A stretch of DNA of 17,789 nt from Fragilaria crotonensis (Eukaryota > Bacillariophyta > Fragilariophyceae > Fragilariales > Fragilariaceae). Shown here piece after piece: positions 1 through 8,690 of the stretch. The DNA is taken from contig JAKSYS010000851.1 in assembly GCA_022925895.1 (NCBI GenBank), positions 1-17,789 of the forward strand, given 5' to 3'. Within the stretch, counting starts at the first letter, position 1. Every line of letters starts with the position of its first letter. The notes beneath the pieces are model-generated. The model made no database searches and was not told the DNA's origin. It was given only the letters and a program-made list of their open reading frames with translations. The translations under genes were made by a program, and so were the position numbers.

Positions 1-46
1 TACCGAATGTACGTGAGTATACGACTGCAGCCTTCCGTACTTAACA

Positions 47-265
47 GGAAAAATCAAAAAAACAAAAACTCCCATATGCTGTTTTGTTATGTTTTCCTTG
101 TAACTCTCTTTCGAACATTTACAAAAACACCGTTTTATTGTCAGCCGTGTCAGAGGATTGGAAGGATATGGTCACCAAAACAAATATTTGCAAATGGCCT
201 CTATGAACCACTCTCAAATGTCAATCTACTCTGATGGATTAGGTTCGCTGGACCAAACAAGCAAA
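47..265. repeat. First copy of a ~220-bp tandem duplication (keeps the empty insertion site)
   Basis: About 220 bp here is repeated, diverged, starting again near 265. The second copy runs 265-340, is interrupted by the transposon complex, and resumes at 10386-10530. Shared landmarks are the AC(T)CCCATAATG-like stretch (69-79 against 287-298), TTTCGAACATTTA (109-121) against TTTCAAACATTAAC (325-338), and the block with CAGAGGATTGGAAG and CAAATGGCCTCT (about 150-205 against 10411-10475). This copy is uninterrupted, so it shows the site before insertion: ACATTTA, then CA, then AAAACACCG. The 75-codon plus-strand ORF at 7-234 resembles nothing I know and I do not call it. Confidence 0.75.
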
Positions 266-340
266 CGGAAACAAATCAAATATACAAAACTCCATAATGA
301 TTGTCATGTTTAACCACATAATCGTTTCAAACATTAACCA
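265..340. repeat. Second copy of the tandem duplication, left part
   Basis: This is the left portion of the second duplication copy. It is cut by the outer transposon immediately after the CA dinucleotide at 339-340. It aligns with 47-123 of the first copy, with small indels. No coding potential is evident. Confidence 0.7.
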
Positions 341-791
341 CATCTAAGGGTGCCAAAACCAAGTCGGCTCTTTGATATGAAAAACCAATTATCTTTGATA
401 TGATAATTTTTTGTTCATAATTTTTACCTAAAATATAGGCAAAAACTTAGGACTAAAGAGCTTGTACATCATGTGTATGAAGTGGGTTTCCTCCTATTCC
501 TGAACTCCAAAATTTATTCTTCCTGAACTTTTTCATGTCTTGCATAGGAGCTCATACCTTGCATTCCTGAGCTCAAATTTCAAATCCTGAATTTGCTGAC
601 TCATTTTACTAAGACTTCGAGTGGAATTCTGAGCTCTTGGACTCAAAATATATGAACTATACCACTTCTTCATTTGTGACCATGAATTTCAATTCCTGAA
701 TTTGATATTTGAAAGAAGAAGTTTGCTGTGTAGTGTGTATGAAGTACTCACCTCAGTAGTTCTGAGCTGACATTGTTCATATTATTGATGT
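341..791 (+). repeat. Left arm of foldback structure (transposon left end)
   Basis: This 451-bp left-end sequence matches, inverted, 8135-8590. The two arms share variants that differ from the inner element's left end (922-1375), such as TATATGAACTAT, GTGACCATGAA and ACTCACCTCAGTAG. They are therefore closer to each other than to the inner copy, which suggests one was copied from the other or converted by it. It carries several TCCTGA motifs. Homology stops at 791, where the sequence jumps into the ORF remnant. Confidence 0.8.
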
Positions 792-921
792 GCCATATTA
801 GTTAAGACAGAGAAAATGGTAAGTTTATCTGATAGGTCTGTCACAGAGCAGCAAACAACAAGGAACTGACTTGTTTTGTTGTCACTTGTTGGAAACAGCA
901 AATCAGTACATGGACTGATTA
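792..921 (+). pseudogene. ORF remnant in foldback spacer, 5' piece
   Basis: This stretch reads in the plus direction and matches the reverse complement of about 1920-2050 in the inner element. It is therefore a piece of the same element gene in the opposite orientation. It includes the segment around GACAGAGAAAATGGTAAG and the TGACTTGTTTTGTTGTCACT block. The inner transposon inserted right after it at TA (920-921), and the continuation is at 7663. Frames are broken, and no functional protein is expected. Confidence 0.65.
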
Positions 922-1375
922 CATCTAAGGGTGCCAAAACCAAGTCGGCTCTTGGATATGAAAAACCAATCATCTTTGATATGATATTTTTTTGCTCATA
1001 ATGTTTACCTAAAATACAGGTAAAAACTTAGGACTAAAGAGCTTGTACATCATGTGTATGAAGTGGGTTTCCTCGTATTTCCTGAACTCGGAAATTTCTT
1101 TTTCCTGAATTTTTCATCTCTTGCATAGGATCTCGTACTTTGTATTCCTGAGCTCCAAAATTTCAAATCCTGAAATTCAATGACTCATTTTAACTAGCTT
1201 CCAAGTGGAATTCCTGAGCTTTGGGACTCGAAATATCTGAACTATACCACTTCTTCATTTGTGATCATGAATTTCAATTCCTGAATTTGACATCGAAAGA
1301 AGAAGGTTGCTGTGTAGTGTGTATGAAGTAATCACCACAGTAGTTCTGAGCTGACATTGTTCATATAATTGACAT
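922..1375 (+). repeat. Left subterminal region of inner transposon with TCCTGA motifs
   Basis: This is a diverged copy of 341-791. Within it TCCTGA recurs about six times (near 1080, 1102, 1145, 1169, 1212 and 1278), usually followed by A or G and a short AT run. The same motif occurs in both orientations at the right end. Repeated subterminal motifs commonly serve as transposase binding sites in CACTA and hAT elements, so that role here is an inference. Confidence 0.65.
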
Positions 1376-1478
1376 ACATGTCACACATTTTAACTTTTGT
1401 TGGATATTAGTGTTAATGTGCCTATTCGTGTGGCTTTGATGAAGCATTCTACTATTCATACTAAGTGTCTGATCAATT

Positions 1479-3131
1479 CTAAACTGCCTCCACTTTCACT
1501 TCACTGTAGACAAGTTCAGAAGCAAGATGCCTGGAGTAGTTATCATCCTCCTCATCAGAGTTGTCGTCAAATACATCCATGCGCTTGTGTGGGCATTTCT
1601 TACCCTTGTCATCAAATTGTTTCCTGACCCCTGGCCAGACTCCTTTTCCTTCTCGACAGAAACATTTTAGTAGTTCCTGGTTGAATGTTTGGGCTGATTT
1701 CTTTCTATCATTCTTGATGGCCATGTATAATTCATCGTATTTCCTCATTCCAGCCTGTGACCAACCACAGCCTCCCCATTATCATGAGCGAGCACCCTTG
1801 TTCCTGGAGAATGTAAAGGTGGTGGCTGCAGAACATGAGAAAGATTGGTCAGAATTTAGGATGTGGTTTTTCATTTCACTTATCATAGTGTAACTTACGG
1901 GTAGGTTTTTGTTGTCCTCATCTGTCAATGTACCAATTTGATGTTTCCAACAAGTGATAACAAAACAAGTCAGTTCCTTGTTGTTTGTTCTGTGACAAAC
2001 CACTCGGATAAACTTACCATTTTCTCTGTCTTTACTAATTCGGCAAACCACCTCTTCCCATAGTTGATCAGGCACCGCAAAATGAATGCTTCATCACTTA
2101 TGGACAGGATTTTCTTGCTCCATACTTTCCTGTCAGTTGTTGCACAGTGGTTCTCCATGTTGTTGATAATGTTATTCCAGTTGCTGCTGCCGAGTAAATG
2201 TCTATGATTTGGGCATTGTAGCAGATGTTATCCCTCATCTTGAGGAGGTAACTGGTTTCATCCTTGCATCCACTGTACAGGCTGTGTCCATACGTTCCTA
2301 AATGGGAAGTGAATCCCTCTGAATGCAAGGTGTTTGATGTTGAAAGCAAGTGGGTGTGAGTATGCTCCGGACTTGGCAAAGTTACATCCACTTCAAATCC
2401 TCACCTTTGAATTTCATTTGCATGTTTTTTATTGCATTGTTCCGAAGATCAGTGTGTGTTTTTACAAGTATTCTCCACATCCCAAGCCACCAGTTTTGGG
2501 TTCCTCGAATGTTTGTGTGCTTCATGATAAAGCCACAAAGTGTTTTCTCATCTTCACTGAAATGAGAATGATAGTCTTTTTGATAGAACTTCCAAATAGA
2601 GAACACGTGTTTTTTTCATGCAAGTCTTGATCATACTGATTTGATTCTCTTCTGAGATTTCCGTCATGCTCATGTCCATTAAGCTGCTTAGCCCTGGAAC
2701 CGATGATGTTAGTTGGCTGTCACTTGATTCCCCGACTTTAATAGTTGAAGGTAGGGATGGTGGATTTCTGTATGCATGCTTCCAATAGTTGAAGGTAGGG
2801 ATGGTGGATTTCCGTATGCATGCCTCCATCCTTGTTTTGCATCCATTTTCTGTGGCACCAACTCCTCTTCCTCCTCGTTGTCACTTTGAATCAGATCATT
2901 GGGATCTGTGGTCACTTGTTGCACGCCTTTTATGAACTCTCTCCTTTGTTTCCTAGAGCTGGGCTTTAAGGCAGTGATGCCTGCTGCTGTTTCCTGTGGC
3001 ATTGATGCCATGGTCGTATTTGTGCTTGCTTGTTGTTGGAAAACTTTTGATGGTGCACCAAATTTTGAACACTGGAAATCCTTTTGTGGGATAGTATTTT
3101 GCGACCATTTGAATTTTGTACCAAGTACCAA
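1479..3131 (-). pseudogene. Decayed element-encoded gene, function unrecognised
   Basis: A chain of open segments runs on the minus strand: 3131-2709, 2829-2554, 2606-2382, 2391-2098, 2158-1970, 2075-1782 and 1748-1479. They change frame several times, so no intact product exists. The first segment is polar with an acidic stretch (SDNEEEEELVP) and a basic RKQRRE. The middle has a tryptophan-rich part (GTQNWWLGMWR) and a segment reading ISDEAFILRCLINYGKRWFA. The last begins RKYDELYMAIKNDRKKS and ends in an acidic run (DDNSDEEDD). A second, inverted fragment at 7663-8080 keeps parts of the last segments, which shows this is part of the mobile element. The first frame change coincides with a 44-bp tandem duplication (2741-2828). 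I do not recognise a transposase catalytic domain. It may be an accessory DNA-binding protein, but that is a guess. Confidence 0.55.
2741..2828. repeat. 44-bp tandem duplication, two copies
   Basis: The unit 2741-2784 is repeated at 2785-2828 with two substitutions (TTTCTG against TTTCCG; GCTTCC against GCCTCC). The length of 44 is not a multiple of three, so it shifts the frame of the minus-strand gene around it. That makes it a likely inactivating lesion and a recent one. Confidence 0.9.
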
Positions 3132-3269
3132 GTTCGTGGTAGGTTCTACACATTCATGCAGAGGTTTTGAATTTTGAATTCATACCACACCCCTTCATTT
3201 TTATACACCAAAAATGTACCAAAAGTACATGTACAATTTGAATGCATGCTTTCCCAAAATTCTGTGCTG
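3132..3269. other. Short gene-free stretch upstream of the minus-strand remnant
   Basis: This AT-rich sequence lies between the first open segment of the minus-strand remnant and the hAT-like insertion. It could hold that gene's promoter or more of its 5' end. I see no specific site. Confidence 0.3.
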
Positions 3270-3277
3270 GTGTGCAG

Positions 3278-3686
3278 CAGTGCATGACATCTGAGATAAA
3301 ACGGTACCCGAAGCCGCAGCCGGAAATTTTGCAGAGGCTTTTGGCCGCAGCCGGCCGTATGCCAATATGTGAGCCTGGCCGTACCGTCTGCAGTCCGACA
3401 GTCCCTGCCCGCAGGGGCCGCAGCCGGACTGTCCTGCCCGTACCGGACCCGGCCGCAGTCGTAAGGAAGTACAGTACATAGTACAAACATAGTACACAGT
3501 ACTGTACTGACAGTACGTTGTCAGCAACCACCGTACCCGTGAAAAATGACAGGTGATCCGCCCTTTACCCGCGATTGGCCGAAAAGTGATAGGAATCGAC
3601 CGGGACAAATACATGGACCGCAGCCGCCCAAAATCACGGCTGGCCCGCGGTTTCCGGCCGGCTAACGGGCCCAAGGTCATGCACTG
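3278..3686. mobile_element. 409-bp hAT-type non-autonomous element (MITE)
   Basis: It has an 11-bp perfect terminal inverted repeat, CAGTGCATGAC at 3278-3288 and GTCATGCACTG at 3676-3686. An exact 8-bp target duplication, GTGTGCAG, sits at 3270-3277 and 3687-3694. Eight-base duplications and termini of the CAGNG type are hallmarks of the hAT superfamily. The interior is far more GC-rich than its surroundings and non-coding. It contains GCCGCAGCCGG three times (3313-3323, 3344-3354, 3417-3427), a hairpin with GACAGTCC (3397-3404) against GGACTGTC (3426-3433), and a GTAC-rich core (about 3468-3515). It is too short for a transposase, so it must depend on one encoded elsewhere. The insertion falls between the two decayed genes of the inner transposon. 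Confidence 0.9.
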
Positions 3687-3789
3687 GTGTGCAGTGAATC
3701 TGTGCCCTGTCATCTTTTGACATCTCATTTTCACTACTCGTCCTCTTCAAAATGTTGTCCTCAAAGGCCCCCTGCTCTTCTGTTAAAAC

Positions 3790-4602
3790 CCCTTCTGCCT
3801 GAAGAAGTTCAACAAGAAACCATTTTCCAATCAAGCAGCATATACACAGCATATTGATAGAAACATTGCGTGCTATAATTTCATTGTGAAGAAATCACAC
3901 CTTGCAGCAACACATGGTGCGTCTGTTTCACACCGTTGCCGTCTTCATGAGGATGGGAATGTCACATGCACAAGTAACAAAGGCCTGCCCTTTTAAGGCG
4001 ACATTTGGTGAATGATCCCTGCATGGATTTTGTTGGCACAGACAACCTTCTGCAGTACAACCTTCTGTACTCCGGCTGGCAATGGTGTGGAAGTTGAAAG
4101 CACTTCTTGTGAGGATATTGAGGATTGCAACAAAAGTGATGATTTGTCCGTGTTAAGTGATGACCCAAACATTCTTACCTGTACCAGCAATTCTGCACTT
4201 GATGAAGATGTGGAAGCCCCATCATTTTGTTCCAACTTCATGTATACTACCAATCAGAAACGCACTGTTTCTCTCCTCAAGATCCTGGACCATGCCAACG
4301 CACCCAACTACACTTTTGGTGAAGTTCTGGAGTGGGCACGCTCTGCATCTGCTGATAATTATTCTTACAACCCAGTGGGTGGACTCTCACGTGCCAAAAA
4401 CGTTCATGCCCTAATCAACTCAGTTCGTAATGGGAAGAAACTGCTTCCCTTTGTACAAAGAGTGGATGTAGATCATGGCTCTCCATCTGATGTGATAGGA
4501 GGAGTGGTGTTGGCATCAGCGACAACACTTTTATCACACAGGGCCCATGATGACCTTACTCGACAAAGCTTAAGGTGGCAAGCGAGCATCATTTTCTTCT
4601 GA
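3790..4602 (+). pseudogene. Decayed plus-strand gene of the inner transposon
   Basis: The clean open part is 4012-4602 (196 codons from ATG). The same frame is also open from about 3790 to an in-frame TAA at 3994, with a TGA at 4009, so two stops separate what was probably one coding region. The upstream piece has a faint zinc-finger-like look (phenylalanines, AAYTQHI, then a cysteine). The main part contains a polar serine- and aspartate-rich stretch, then QKRTVSLLKILDHANAPNY, FGEVLEWARSASADNYSY, GGLSRAKN and KKLLPFVQRVDVDHG. From memory this LLK-LD-NAP / LEWARSA / GGLSR order resembles the N-terminal part of large multi-copy diatom proteins of mobile elements; I could not check this. Downstream (about 4700-4930) weak coding traces with several stops continue. 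If the family is right, only the first part of the protein is left. Confidence 0.5.
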
Positions 4603-5744
4603 CAGAGATTGTATACTAGTACACTCTGAAAGAGCAAAACCAAGAAGCCATGGGCACAATGCGCGGACTCATGCAGACGCTTCAAGCGTGAAGTGCGAAG
4701 ACAACTCATCAACATTTACAAAATTCATTTGCAGAAGTTACTCCATCAAGATATTGGCAATCATGATCAGCACACGTAAGCTGTCACAAAGAATTGGTTC
4801 TCAGCCAATGCTTCCATTTTCCGTGAAAGCTACCGGAGGATTAAGCAGCGCACACTGAGTAGTATGCGATCCATTTGAGATTATTTCAACAACAGTGAAT
4901 TTGGCTTTGGCCACAAGTTCCATCAGACAGATCTTTGCGAGGGCTACTACACCTCCCAGTGTGGAGCCCATCTGTGTGAGTCAAATGCCCCTTTGTCATA
5001 GGCATGTAAAATAGATTTGGTTTTTTGCTGGCATGGATTGGGAGAGGAAGTGGCATCAGTACAGTCGTAGCTTGAGGAGCTTTGCAATCATCCGGTTCCC
5101 CTCCACCTTTTTTTGATGCTTTGTTGCGTACTGGAATAAACGTGTATGAATTGTTTGTTGGCTGTTTTTCCTGGGCAGGGCAGGGGATGAATTTACACCA
5201 CATTCATAGCAGCTGCTGGTTTGCGAGAGACTTGGGACAGTGATGGATTGTGCAACATTTTGCTGGTTTAAATAAGAATGATCTTGCAACTGGCTTGTGT
5301 GTATACAACTCTTGAGCATGCAAACAGACAACTGACAAACAGGACCTATACCGGTAGATCAACCTGGTTTGATTCACTCATATCAATGAGAATCTCTCGC
5401 AGGTGACCGAATATAGATTCTGAAAGTCTGATTGCCTTACATGCTCAATCGAAGCACACAAACAGAAGAAGCCCATTTTCCATCAAAGCACAACAAAATG
5501 AGGCACTCAACATTCATTGTCACAAGCAGCCGCCTAAAAGAAAAAGCAGAACAAAGGCGGGACAATGTGAGATTGAATGCAAAACAACAACAAGAAAGAA
5601 CAATAGTACCAGCCTGCCTGTAAGCAATACAATGAAGCAGCAGCATACTGCTGCCAGCCTACTGTAGAAGTACATCGGGATGAAGGTGCCACGACAGGAC
5701 AAGAACAATGACGTATCTTTGTCTTCAACTGGACGGAACATCAG
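4603..5744. other. Unassigned interior of inner transposon
   Basis: About 1.1 kb without an intact gene. Coding traces continue on the plus strand to about 4930 with in-frame stops. Open stretches on the minus strand at 4886-5203 and 5056-5331 overlap in different frames and resemble nothing I know. From about 5430 the sequence becomes purine- and AC-rich with many CAA runs, leading into the GTAC repeats. Confidence 0.4.
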
Positions 5745-6090
5745 CAGCTGCACTAGTACTGGTGTACAATGCCATCACCACAGTACTGTACAATTCAGCA
5801 GTGTCATAGTGGAGTAGAGGGAGATCAGTAGAAGTACTACTGGTCTACCGTAGCCTCAGGCTACTCCGAATACTGCAGTCCATTGTCATGAGTACTGTAG
5901 GTAACACAGTACTGTACAATGCAGCAGTATCACAGTGGAGGAGTGTACTGGAGTACTGGAGTACTGGAGTACATGAGTAGTAGTACTGCTGGTTCACCGT
6001 AGCCTCAAAGATACTCCAAGTACTACAGTACTGCGGTCGGTGATCGGTGATACCGAAATGAGTACTGTACGTAGGAGGCAGTACCCACAC
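5745..6090. repeat. GTAC-rich imperfect tandem repeats (inner element)
   Basis: Degenerate units of roughly 110-150 bp recur. Each carries palindromic AGTACTGTAC-type strings, a CAGCAGT-TCA(T/C)AGTGGAG motif (near 5801 and 5921) and an ACCGTAGCCTCA motif (near 5848 and 5997). The same kind of sequence occupies 8691-9300 of the outer element. There is no coding capacity. Confidence 0.65.
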
Positions 6091-6116
6091 AACAGGAGCA
6101 CCTCAAAAACTCATCA

Positions 6117-6153
6117 TGAGTGTTGATTGATTGAACAAATCAATCAACACTCA
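6117..6153. repeat. Perfect 16-bp hairpin with 5-base loop
   Basis: TGAGTGTTGATTGATT (6117-6132) is followed by a GAACA loop (6133-6137) and the exact reverse complement (6138-6153). It sits just after the GTAC repeats. The matching place in the outer element (about 9305-9360) has related TCAATCA/ATCAACA words but no perfect stem. It is not followed by a T-run, so a terminator-like role has no support. Confidence 0.85.
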
Positions 6154-6159
6154 AACAAT

Positions 6160-6420
6160 CAGCAGGAACAACTCACCGGAGAGCAAAGTGTGCTTGGTGG
6201 GAAGAGGAAGAAGGGCGAAGGTGCCAAAGAATGGAGTATTCAATTGGGGTGACAGCAAGTGGTGGAGTTCACAAACAACGAACGAATTGATGTGATACTT
6301 CGTACAAAAATTCGCAGGTAGGGTTCTACGAAGCGCAATACCATGGCTGCATACGTTTGCATTTTCGAAGCCAGTAGAAACGTACAGCATGCACTGGTAT
6401 TGGTGATGAAAGAATAAATC
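6160..6420. repeat. Conserved interior module shared by both elements
   Basis: This segment aligns with 9395-9645 of the outer element. Shared words are GCCAAAGAATGGAG, CAAGTGGTGGAGT, GGTTCTAC and AGCATGCACTGGTATTGGTG. A further partial copy lies at about 8915-9010 (GGTGCCAA, ATGGAACATTCAATGTGG, CACCAAGTTGTGG). The two copies keep short open frames ending near the CACTGGTATTGGTG motif, but these differ between copies, so I treat the module as non-coding. Confidence 0.6.
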
Positions 6421-6639
6421 TGTGTATATGACATATTCCACCTACAATACCTTTTTTACGTAAGATCTACAGCGTAGTATCATGTTCTCTCTACGAACAA
6501 ACCAGAAGTATGCATACTTGTAGTACTATGCATAGTACAATGTACATATACCTGGTACGGAATGCCGTTCTTCGGATCGCTCTCGCATGCGCAAGAACGG
6601 TGTAAAACGCGCAGACACTTGGCATCATTTGTCATACGA

Positions 6640-7420
6640 GTAGCTATGCGTACAGTACGCAATACACCACCTTACCATGTACATGAAGCACCGTACCAGT
6701 ACAACACTCCGTACGACACCATAAACCGCGCCATATCATACCGTATGCCACCATACCATACGCATACTGCACCATCGACAGTACACTACACAAGAACTGT
6801 AGTTCACAATACGACGTACAGTACTGGGTACCACCATAAAACTGACCGTATTGCACCAGAAAAGATAGTAGGACTAGTAGACTGTATTCCAGTAAGACTC
6901 CGGCGTACCACAAACAACACACAACGCACAACAACGTACGGTACTATGAATGAACCATACCAGGGCTTGTAGTACGCCACTACGCCACTAAATGCTGATA
7001 CACAAAACCATGCAGCACACCATACGATACACCGCAACGCCTGGTGCCATGCACAACAAGCATACAAAATACAAACAATACACCACCATCCTTCATACTC
7101 CGGAGTTCGGAGTACTTGTATATCATACAAGTACTACTACTACCATATAACCCAGTGAGCGATAGACGCGACAAACCATACTACCATACTTCGTGGTAGA
7201 ACGTAGACCGTCTACAGTAGACCATGAAATGTGCACCATGCTTGTAAACAATAGAAGACCGAATATTGCACCGAATACCGTATGCCAGAAACTGTAAAAA
7301 GCTGTATTACTGTACTCGTATACTGTATGGCGCACAGAACAAAACTCCGTACACAATACACAATCTACAATACACCATGCTCCAGTACATCGTAAACAGC
7401 GCATACAGTACCAGCATTTT
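6640..7420. repeat. AC/TAC-rich, G-poor strand-asymmetric tract (inner element)
   Basis: The plus strand here is dominated by ACCATAC, CGTAC and CACAA words and is poor in G. The minus strand therefore gives spurious long ORFs rich in Val, Tyr and Cys. A similar tract is at 9740-10140 in the outer element, in the same position relative to the right end. No unit of fixed length is evident. Confidence 0.55.
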
Positions 7421-7424
7421 TATT

Positions 7425-7660
7425 GATGTCGAAATTATGAAGAAAAAAGCTCAGGAATAATACTGCAGTAGTTCAGGAGTGCAAAATTTTCTTCATAAAA
7501 ATGAGGAAACTGCAAACTTCCAAATCCTGAACTAGATAAGTAAACCTGAACAAAACTTCAGGAATCCTGAACTACATTTGGGAATCCTGAAATTTTTCCA
7601 ATACATATGAGAAAAAATTCTTGTATCAACTATGGTACTTAGTTTTGGCACCCTTAGATG
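7425..7660. repeat. Right subterminal region of inner transposon
   Basis: It is nearly identical in plan to 10150-10385. Both start with AAATTATGAAGAAAAAAGCTC-like sequence and contain TCAGGA and TCCTGA about six times in both orientations. Both end in TATGGTACTTAGTTTTGGCA, then the terminal CCCTTAGATG. The TIR proper is 7637-7660. Confidence 0.75.
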
Positions 7661-7662
7661 TA

Positions 7663-8080
7663 GGACAACAAAAACCTACCAGTAAGTTACACTATGACAA
7701 ATGAAATGAATAAACCGCATCCCAAATTCTGACCAATTTTTGCAATACCATGTTCGGCAGCCACCACTTTACACATTCTCCAGGAACAAGGGTGCTCATG
7801 ATAATGGGGGAGGCTGTGGTTGGTCACAGGTGGGAATGAGGAAATACGATGAATTATACATGGCCATCAAGAATGATAGAAAGAAATCAGCCGCCCAAAC
7901 ATTCAACCAGGGACTACTAAAAATGTTTCTGTCCAGAAGGAAAAAGGAGTCTGGCCGAGGGGTCAGGAAACAATTTGATGACAAGGGTAAGAAATGCCCA
8001 CACAGAGAAGGATGATAACTACTCCAGGCATCTTGCTTCTGAAGTTGTCTACAGTGAAGTGAAAGTGGAGGCAGAGCCAC
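7663..8080 (+). pseudogene. ORF remnant in foldback spacer, 3' piece
   Basis: This continues 792-921 after the inner insertion and matches the reverse complement of about 1480-1915. The recognisable peptide starts near 7836 (RKYDELYMAIKNDRKKS) and runs to a stop at 8013-8015. Compared with the inner copy there are frame changes and a deletion of the acidic tail, since PHREG is followed by a stop where the inner copy reads on into the DDNSDEEDD stretch. It is a decayed duplicate, not a separate gene. Confidence 0.7.
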
Positions 8081-8134
8081 ACAAATAGGCACATTAAAAC
8101 TAATCTCCAACAAAAGTTAAAATGAGCGACAATG

Positions 8135-8590
8135 ACATCAATAACATGAACAATGTCAGCTCAGAACTACTGAGGTGAGTACTTCATACACACTACACAG
8201 CAAACTTCTTCTTTTCGAATATCAAATTCAGGAATTGAAATTCATGGTCACAAATGAAGAAGTGGTATAGTTCATATATTTTGAGTCCAAGAGCTCAGGA
8301 ATTCCACTCGAGTCTTAGTAAAAATGAGTCAGCAAAATTCAGGATTTGAAATTTCGGAACTCAGGAATGCAAGGTATGAGCTCCTATGCAAGACATGAAA
8401 AAATTCAGGACGAATAAATTTCCATGTTCAGGAATAGGAAACCCACTTCATACACATGATGTACAAGCTCTTTAGTCCTAAGTTTTTGCCTATATTTTAG
8501 GTTAAAATTATGAACAAAAAATTATCATGATATCAAAGATAATTGGTTTTTCATATCAAAGAGCCAACTTGGTTTTGGCACCCTTAGATG
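8135..8590 (-). repeat. Right arm of foldback structure (inverted left end)
   Basis: This is the reverse complement of 341-791, ending in the full terminal motif CCCTTAGATG at 8590. The next bases are GA, not CA, so this internal terminus does not pair with 339-340 as a separate insertion. It appears to be a rearranged internal copy of the left end within the outer element. Confidence 0.8.
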
Positions 8591-8690
8591 GAGGAAGTGA
8601 GATTGAAAGCTGGAAAATACAATCATGTGCAATGACACAGCAAGAACAAGAAAGACTTGAGTACAGTACAGGCACAGTGTTGTACAGAAG

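Larger units (their letters stand above)
922..7660. mobile_element. Inner full-length-like DNA transposon (6739 bp), inserted in a relative
   Basis: The termini are CATCTAAGGGTGCCAAAAC at 922 and its reverse complement ending at 7660. TA flanks both sides (920-921 and 7661-7662). The outer copy's ORF reads continuously across the insertion once the element is removed. The homologous uninterrupted stretch lies inside the inner element itself at about 1909-1930 on the minus strand, reading GAT-GA-GGACAAC where the target has GAT-TA-GGACAAC. In order it contains: a left end with TCCTGA motifs (922-1375), a decayed minus-strand gene (1479-3131), a small hAT-like insertion (3278-3686), a decayed plus-strand gene (about 3790-4602), unassigned sequence, GTAC-rich repeats (5745-6090), a conserved module (about 6160-6420), an AC-rich tract (6640-7420) and the right end (7425-7660). 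Confidence 0.85.

Noticed and set aside
3201-3734. 177-codon minus-strand ORF
   Set aside because: It spans the whole hAT-like MITE and its target duplications. It is open only because the MITE is GC-rich.
6562-7174. Several 64-136 codon ORFs on both strands
   Set aside because: They are low-complexity translations of the AC/GTAC-rich tract, with runs of Tyr, Val and Cys, and are not kept in the matching tract of the outer element.
8581-8592. Independent insertion ending at 8590
   Set aside because: The bases after it are GA while those before 341 are CA, and the outer pair 341/10385 has matching CA plus an empty site.
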